A stretch of DNA of 64,000 nucleotides from Isoetes taiwanensis (lineage: Eukaryota; Streptophyta; Lycopodiopsida; Isoetales; Isoetaceae). Below the pieces are notes generated by a model. It ran no database searches, was not told the DNA's origin, and saw only the letters and a list, made by a program, of their open reading frames with translations. How positions within the stretch are numbered: position 1 is the first letter of the stretch; each line of letters starts with the position of its first letter. The DNA lies in assembly GCA_021234155.1 (NCBI GenBank), contig JAJEKV010000002.1:7271046-7335045 (forward strand). The letters run 5' to 3'. Made by a program: the position numbers and the translations under genes. Positions 57,400 to 64,000 of the stretch are shown here, piece after piece.

Positions 57400-60300
57400 T
57401 CTAGGAATGTAATGGGGGTTGCCTCCTCCCCTACTAAAATTAGCGAGGTTGTCCATGGCCACGACTAGGTGGGACTCGAGATTTCATTTGTTTGCAAGAG
57501 CATAAATGCAAGAAAAGAGGATGCCTACAAAGTTCTTTCTTGATAATCAATAGAAGCGTTACAATGTTGTGGTGGTATGATTTTCGGCAAAGGCTGGTGT
57601 GTCCTACGGCATGGAGGAGGACTATTACACCTCGAGGTTGGCGTGATTTGGTAGGTGGATCATAGTCAAGTGGTTTGATAAAGGGCAAGAATGGGGATTG
57701 TTGCGTGTATCGCATAATCGACTACGTCGAGGAAGCATTGTGGGCTTCTTTTCGTTCCAAATTCTTGAGGTTAGACTCCCCTATTGCATGGATCATCTTT
57801 GGGTGATTTTAACATGGTTGAGCTTGAGCAAAGGCGGATGTGGCGAGAGGTCGAGAGATAGTCGGGGGGCTTTGAGCAGGAGCAATGGCACCGCTTAATG
57901 CAAGATTGTGGCTTCATAGAAGTTGAGGGTCCCTCAAGTTTTACTTGGTGTAATGGCTGGTTGGGTGGTGGTAGAGCATATGCAAGACATGATAGAGGCT
58001 ACTATAATGCTTTGGTAGCACCCCATTTGCTTTGCTTTTTCATCGTGAGAACTGTTGAATCTTTGCGATTCGACCATAATCCCGGTATTTCTCTTGCTCT
58101 CATACGGTGGTGCATCTTTGCCCTCTGCCTCTAAGACATATTTCAAAGTGAATACATTTTTCTTGAAGGATGATGATTTTTTGGCAGGCTGTAGATGAGG
58201 CGTGGTTCACTTCTTTTCTCGACACACAAGGGCATGGCGGTATTGTTGATGCTCTACCATTTCTTTGTGAAGTCTTTTGCTAAAGGTTGGGGTCGTGAGC
58301 GGGCTTATGCTAACCGGAGCCTTCTGGCGGCTCTTTATCGATAACAGAGGCATGCGGGTCTATTGCCCCATCGGATGGTCATGGAGAAGCAAATTTTGTG
58401 TAGCATGGCGGATGGAATCGAGCAGGTGCACTTTGCTTTCGCATTAAAAATTTGGGTTGCAATGGTTCAGGAGGAGGCCGGTGCACGAGGTTTTTCTTGA
58501 TTTGCCAAAACAAGCTAGTTTGCATCTTTTAGGTCTCTGCGGTCGGGATAGGCGTATTGTTTTGAGATCGGTGAGCTTAGAGGCTTTTGTATAATCACTT
58601 TTCAGCTTTCTTCTTTGCTCGGCGTCTTCCTTTTGGTCAGATTTTCAAGCGGCCTTGCTTGCTAAGGTTCATCCTATAGTCACCAATGAGCAAGGGCCAC
58701 TTTAGAAATTTGAGATCAGCGAATGATTTATTTGAGGCCACATTTTCTCTCAAGAGGGGCAAGTGTGGGGTCTTGATGGTATTCGGTGGAGTTTTCGGGG
58801 GTATTGGGATTGGCTTAGATGCGGATGTGTATGATGCTTTCGGGGGATTTTAAAAAGGCGAGAGGCACACGGATAAAATCCTCAACTCACAGTTGCATCT
58901 CCTTATTCCAAAATGTAAGGATCCCTCTTCCATTTCGGATTGGCCCCATTACTTTGTTGTCCCTCGATTGTACAAGATCTTTGCTAAAGCTTTTGCTTAA
59001 AAAGCTTTGTGGCGTGCTATCGAGTCCATCTCTTCCACCGCAGGTCGGGTTTCTTGCCTCATTTGGTGTATCTTGAATAATGTGGCAGCGACATATGAGG
59101 GTCTCTATTGGGCTAGGATGCATGGTTACCCCATTGTATACTTGAATTTGGATTTTGCAAAAGCATATGGCGGTGTTGGTTGGAGTTTTCTGGGGCGGTG
59201 CCTTTTCGTCTTGGTTTTGGTGCGATTCTAGATGTTATGAAACTTCATTATTACGCTTTCGTTCTTGATTCTTTTTCAAGGAGAACCATCAACATTTTTC
59301 GGTGGGGCGTGGCATTCGCGAAGCATCCCTTTAACACCGTACTTTTTACAATTGTGGCGGAGATTCTTTCGGTATTCTCTCTTCTTGCGGTCGCGGGAAG
59401 ACATCTGCATGGTCTTCCCCATACAAGAGATCATGTCGATTATCGCGGATGACACTTTCTTGTTCTTAATGGGCGATGGCGAGAATTCTGAGAATGCCAT
59501 TTCCTTGTTGAACCCGGTTTCTCTTTGGCATTACGGTATCTTTGTGGGGTGGCAAAAGTATGTCTTGCCTTGTGGACCCTAGACTCTCCGGTGCCGTCTT
59601 ACGTAGTTGCATTTCCATGGAAGGTTCTTCCTCATGGGAAGGCAACTAAGCTTCTAAACATTCGGTTGGTATCGTCTCTCATCGGAGGCGGCGTGGGATG
59701 TCATTATTAAGGGGTTGGAAAGACATTTGTTACGGTGGTCCGCGGCTAAGTTATCCATGGCTGGTGGGTAACTATGGCAAAAGAAGTCAGTGCAGTGGTA
59801 CACATGTCTACATGGCATCCATCTTCTGGCACCACCCAGACAAAGATGCAGCTCATTGTTCGTCTTGTCGAGGGAACTTCATCTGGGGTGGCTGAAGAAG
59901 GAGCTGATGTTAAAGTTAGTTGGCGAAGTGCATTATGCCCTAAACTTTGTGGGGGCTGGGGATGATTCACTTTCTTCTCGAACAAGGTCTTTGATTTATA
60001 AGTTCATATGGCCGGATTCTCAATAATCCGATTAATTCTCAGTGCGCGTCTCATTCACGGTCTTCTGGACGTGCATTTTTCTTTGGCTCTCCATCCATTA
60101 AGCCTCTCCTCCCATGGGCATTATTCTATCCACTTTCTCCATATCCTAATGCATCTCCTTTCCTCAAAGGGGTTGCTATTTGCTTAGGGGAAATATGCAC
60201 TTTGTTTGATTCCATCCAATGGCCCCCACCGGATCCTGACCCGGTTGTTGGTGGATCCTTTGGGTGATGGCGAGGCGGTGTCCCGGGTCTCTTTTTGTCC

Positions 60301-60980
60301 ATCCATTGATGCAGCTTGTCGGTGGCGGCGGCCAAGGTGTGCTCACGGTATCGCATGGTATAATGAGACAAGATTGTTGGCGTGGAATGAGTTCAAGTGA
60401 AGTTCCTTCTCCTTCCGTTGGGATCGAGCCATTTTGGGAAAAAGTAGGCGCTACACTTCCTCCACACCCACAAGGCGTGGCTCCCCGACTCACGGGTGGT
60501 TCATGGCGGTGTTAGGGAGGAGCACACAGTTTTCGATGTATGTAGTCTGCTTCATCACGAGGTGTGCCTCCATCGCCAAAGTGGCCTTTAGTTATCCCAG
60601 AGCCTCATCGTGCTTGATGCGGCGATGGGTATGGGATAAATTGCTTCATCCTAAAATTTGTCCATTTTATGGTGGCAAATCACTCATAGATACTGCTTGG
60701 GTAAACACTTGTTGTTCATCGATTTACCGTCGAAGTCTCGTGATCTGCCCTCTTTGCCGCCTTGAGGGATGAGACAATTGAAACCTTTGCTTTTCTTGTG
60801 TCCTTTGCTGCCATGATTTGGCGACATAGAAAGCAAATGGCATCACATAGGAATAACTAATGATTTGATGAAATGTATGCATGAACCTAGACATCTCAAG
60901 AGCTTCGAGGTGAAGGACCAAGCAAGAACTTTCATTTGAAGCATCACAAGAAGGACACGAGGAGAAAAAGGTCAAAGTCA
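57400..60980 (+). mobile_element. L1-like LINE, degenerate
   Basis: Endonuclease pieces at 57770-58080 (RDSRGALSR, CGFIEVEGPSSFTWCNGW, RAYARHDRGYYNALVAPH). Reverse transcriptase from 58810: KSSTHSCISLFQNV, FRIGPITLLSL, EGLYWARMHGYPIVYLNLDF, AKAYGGVGWSFL, IVAEILSVFSLLAVAGRH, ADDTFLFLMGDGENSENA (catalytic ADD box, 59450), WQKYVLPCGP. C-terminal zinc region at 60640-60830 (DTAWVNTC, CPLCRLE, FCVLC-like). Motifs scatter over three frames; some gaps (AKAY-GG-VGW) resemble the read-error style seen elsewhere. No poly-A tail or target duplication found. Confidence 0.82.
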
Positions 60981-62727
60981 CACAATGAGAAAGGCTAGGT
61001 CAACTAGAGGAGGCTATATGACAATATCAAGTTAGAAGACCCCGAAGTAAGATGTTCATTCTAGTTCAAATTCTTGGGCATTAATCATGTTTGGGAGCAC
61101 CCTTACCTATACTTCCTCCATTTCACTTGCCTTCACCCCATACATATCTCACCATGGTTCAAAACCTTTTCCTAGTCAAGAACTTCTCACACATCTTCAA
61201 AACAACTTCCATTTGCTTGAAAACAAAAAAATCTATTGAGCTACCATTACCCAAAAGTGGCTTTCTCTCTCTCCAAGTCAAAAAAGTAAGAAAAGAACTC
61301 ACATCCAAAAAAAAAAAACTCAAAATATGGTTTAAACCATTGCTCAAATTCACATTTGTCAAAATGGCCATGCCACATCATCATCCACATCACCAAACTT
61401 ACCCACCTCATCACATCTTTTTCTTTCATCTCACAAAGTTCTTGACTAGGGGAAGGGTTTTGCCAAGTCACCACATGCCCGTCATCACGAGCCACATCAT
61501 CCTTGGATTACCCCACTCCCAAACATTTGGAAATTGCAAATTCAATATTTTCTTATGCACCCCTTTACCTTGGCATTACCTTGCCCAATCATGGCGCCAC
61601 CACGGGCATTATTTTCCTTGAGCGCTGTGGGATATTGTTTCTGACTAAAACTTCCCGACCTAAAAAGGGTCAGGCCAAGATCGATCTCTCGAGGAGATCT
61701 GGCCTTGTAATCCACGAACCTTAACCTCCATTCTGTCTCCTTGTGCCCAAAGAAACACCATAGCACGCTTAAACTAAAGCCAAACAAACTTCGAAATGCC
61801 AAGAAGATGCGGGAAGAAGAAAAATAAAGGGGAAATTATGTGGAAACAAGGCGACTACGTGCGAAAGATTCGACCTATGTGTTTGCATACGGGCACGATT
61901 CGCGAGAATACAAGCGGAGAATGACACGCCTAGCATGAAATACCCAATTATTTGATGCTAAATACTTGAATGTGTACCTTCATCGATTATCTTGATCCAC
62001 GTACCCAAGATTACGAGCTTGGGAATTTATGTTCCTATTTTGTGATGTTCAATGAAAGAAAATTCGAACTTGGTAAGCATTGTCTTCATTTGATATTTGT
62101 TTACAAGGCCCGAGTAAATTAAAGATCTCAATTGATTAATTAGCCTTTAAGTACATGTGTGTCTTGAGTGTTAGTCATTAGCGGGGAAAAGGACAACATG
62201 GGTTGGGATTTTCGGGGAAAAACCCCTTTGCTTGTCTCAAATTTAGAAGTTCTTGTTGCTCATCAAAAATCTTTGTGAGAAAAAGGAAAGACCAAATCTC
62301 AAAAAAAAAGTTCATGCACCTAGCTTGCTTGAGCAATGGGAAACATTCAATTAACAAAACTTGAAAAGGTGCTCTGCTCATACACTTGCAAAAAGCAGCT
62401 CTCGGGTTGGGATATTGACCCAAAATTGACCTAGTCGGTGTAGTTAAATACTCATAGCTACCCTAAGAATTTCTTAGTAGACTTTTATGGCCAAATCCGG
62501 TACCACATCTAGTGTCCCATGAGATTTATTATACAAGGAAAATACGGAGAACCATTTAAGAAGGTGTTTTCTTGTGGTGGTTTTATTTACTGTTTTTGGG
62601 AAACTAAAGCTGTCTTGGTTGTTTGAGCAATTCCAACTGCGGTATTTTCTTCTGTTGGTTGCCTATAGCAACCTGGAGGTTCTACACCATTGAGGGTTGA
62701 GGGATTGCGAGGGAATACCCTCAACAT
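60981..62727 (+). repeat. Probable 5' LTR of a second gypsy element
   Basis: Ends CTCAACA at 62727 next to a primer-region sequence shared with the Tat-like element. Includes a G-poor pyrimidine stretch (61085-61500). The left boundary is not found; open frames at 61091-61621 have no known domain. Confidence 0.5.
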
Positions 62728-64000
62728 TTTGGAGGTTCTACCGAGATCCCACACGGATCTTTGGAAACTCATGGCTCCTAGGAAAACAGCGAGGGTTTCG
62801 ACCAAATTCATATTGAAGCACCGGAGAGAACTGGTGTTCCTGCCTAAATGTCACCAATCAAGGTAATGCGGTATACAATATTTTGAGCTCAATGTACCAA
62901 CTCCTCCTCCAACATTTGATCCAAGCATCAATGCCAATAATTTTTGAGAAGCTATGAGGAATACTATCAAGAATGTGGACATAAGAAAGGTACTAAGTTT
63001 TCAGAATTCAAAGTGCTTTAAAATGAGGAGGTGAGAGCATGGTTAGAATACACTATCGGCATAGGTGTCAACACTTGGGAGGAGATTGAAAAGCACTTCA
63101 TTGAAAGGTTTGGAAGGACAAGCTGAACCACAAGATTTGGTCTTTGAATTGCGGACTTTTCGGATCAAGCATGGTGAGGCGTACACGGTATGTGGAGAGA
63201 TTTCACACTTATCTAAGTAAGTGTCAAAGCAAGTCGGTACCAAATCATACCCTACACCTTGTGGCATGTTTCATAAGAGGCTTAAGTAGCGGACCAAGGG
63301 TGTCTGAGAAAAATGTACAAGTTGCAAAGCGACGGGGCTTTGATACCATACATAAGGCTTTTACCAAAGCTATTGAGATTGCTAACATGTTCTCCTATCT
63401 TCGATGACATACACTTTCGTCTAATGACCCTTTTTTCCAGATTATGAACGAGTATGTGGGCCCCGGGTCCAATACCGGTCTATGCTACTTGAAAGAAAGA
63501 AAAGAAAGCTAGAAGCGAAGATGCATCAAATCCCACCTCGGATGTCAAGGCGAGAGATCACTAGAGTCTCCGAAGCCTTCTTTGGAGGTCACCAAGCAAT
63601 TACAAAAATGAAAGCATCAAAACACGAAAGAAAACTTATGCTCCATCGTGCCTTGCCTAAAGGGATACACATTCATCGGACTTTTGCTAGTGCGGACCAT
63701 GCCCAAAGTGTGGAAAAAGAGGTCATTATGGCAAAAAGAATGTCGGTATGCCATACGTAAATCTGTTGGCCATTATGAAGAAAGGTGTAGTGTCAAAAGA
63801 ATATTTTTGCAAGACAAAAGCAACAAAAGTCTTTGAGCCAAGTGCACCTAGTAGGTGACCACGAAACCTCTCCTGATTGGTTAGGTTTTGCGATATCGAT
63901 TACTTCAATTAGGTTTATCGGGAAGATCAAGAGGAAGAGATTATGGTACATTGCATACACGAGCTATGAAAAATAAAGAAAGCTGCATCAATCAGCAGGA
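62728..64000 (+). mobile_element. Ty3/gypsy element 5' internal region with gag, runs off the edge
   Basis: After the LTR end comes TTTTGGAGGTTCTACCGAGA, nearly the same as the primer region of the Tat-like element (TTTTGGAGGTTCTTCTGAGA, complement of 45419-45438), and gag starts MAPRKTARVSTKF at 62771. Gag pieces: IGVNTWEEIEKHFIERF, RYVERFHTYLSKCQSKSVPN, FDTIHKAFTKAIEIANMFSY, and a knuckle CPKCGKRGHYGKK near 63705 whose last Cys is gone. Several shifts. Same lineage as 37381-47207, opposite orientation. Confidence 0.72.

Overview
The window is nuclear DNA from a land plant with a large, transposon-rich genome. Genes carry GT-AG introns, and nearly everything recognisable is a plant-type mobile element: a Mutator-like element, Helitrons, Ty3/gypsy elements, LINEs and MITEs. 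The only gene that looks functional is a bystin (BYSL/Enp1) ribosome-biogenesis gene. Genus cannot be told; one LINE and the dual-RNase-H retroelement make me lean weakly to a seed-free plant, which is inference only.

Layout. Bases 1-30183 are two copies of one unit, joined at 13704/13705. The unit 13705-30183 (about 16.5 kb) holds a spacer, a complete 9.85-kb Mutator-like element (MULE, 15026-24871, with a 9-bp target duplication), a 3.45-kb Helitron-like element carrying pieces of a universal stress protein gene and an isocitrate lyase gene, and the 3' exons of bystin. The first copy starts left of the window and ends inside a bystin intron, so only the second copy (28980-31683, minus strand) is joined to the bystin 5' exons. 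The MULE has two convergent genes: a transposase with a zinc-binding N-terminal domain, DDE and SWIM domains, and an opposing gene encoding a C2H2 finger, a coiled coil and a Ulp1-type cysteine protease. Both transposase copies are broken, each by a different lesion.

From 31.7 to 64 kb there are only elements and debris: an LTR remnant with a tRNA-iMet primer site, a long perfect-looking foldback, a 5'-truncated LINE, a Tat-like Ty3/gypsy element (37381-47207, minus) with an archaeal-type RNase H placed between protease and reverse transcriptase and a hAT-like MITE in one LTR, a chromovirus with a chromodomain and a gutted gag (47208-53350, minus), a second Helitron 3' end (56689), a minisatellite, an L1-like LINE (57.4-61.0 kb), and the start of another gypsy element running off the right edge.

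A strong non-biological signal overlies all this. In copy 2 (about 16.1-25.55 kb, patchily) and in one gypsy LTR, CAG and CTG sites are replaced by the same few wrong strings again and again (CTG to CCG, GCAG to GCGT, CAGC to CAAAG, CAGT to CAAG). This looks like uncorrected long-read base-calling error at CHG-methylated sites, so frameshifts there must not be read as mutations without checking.
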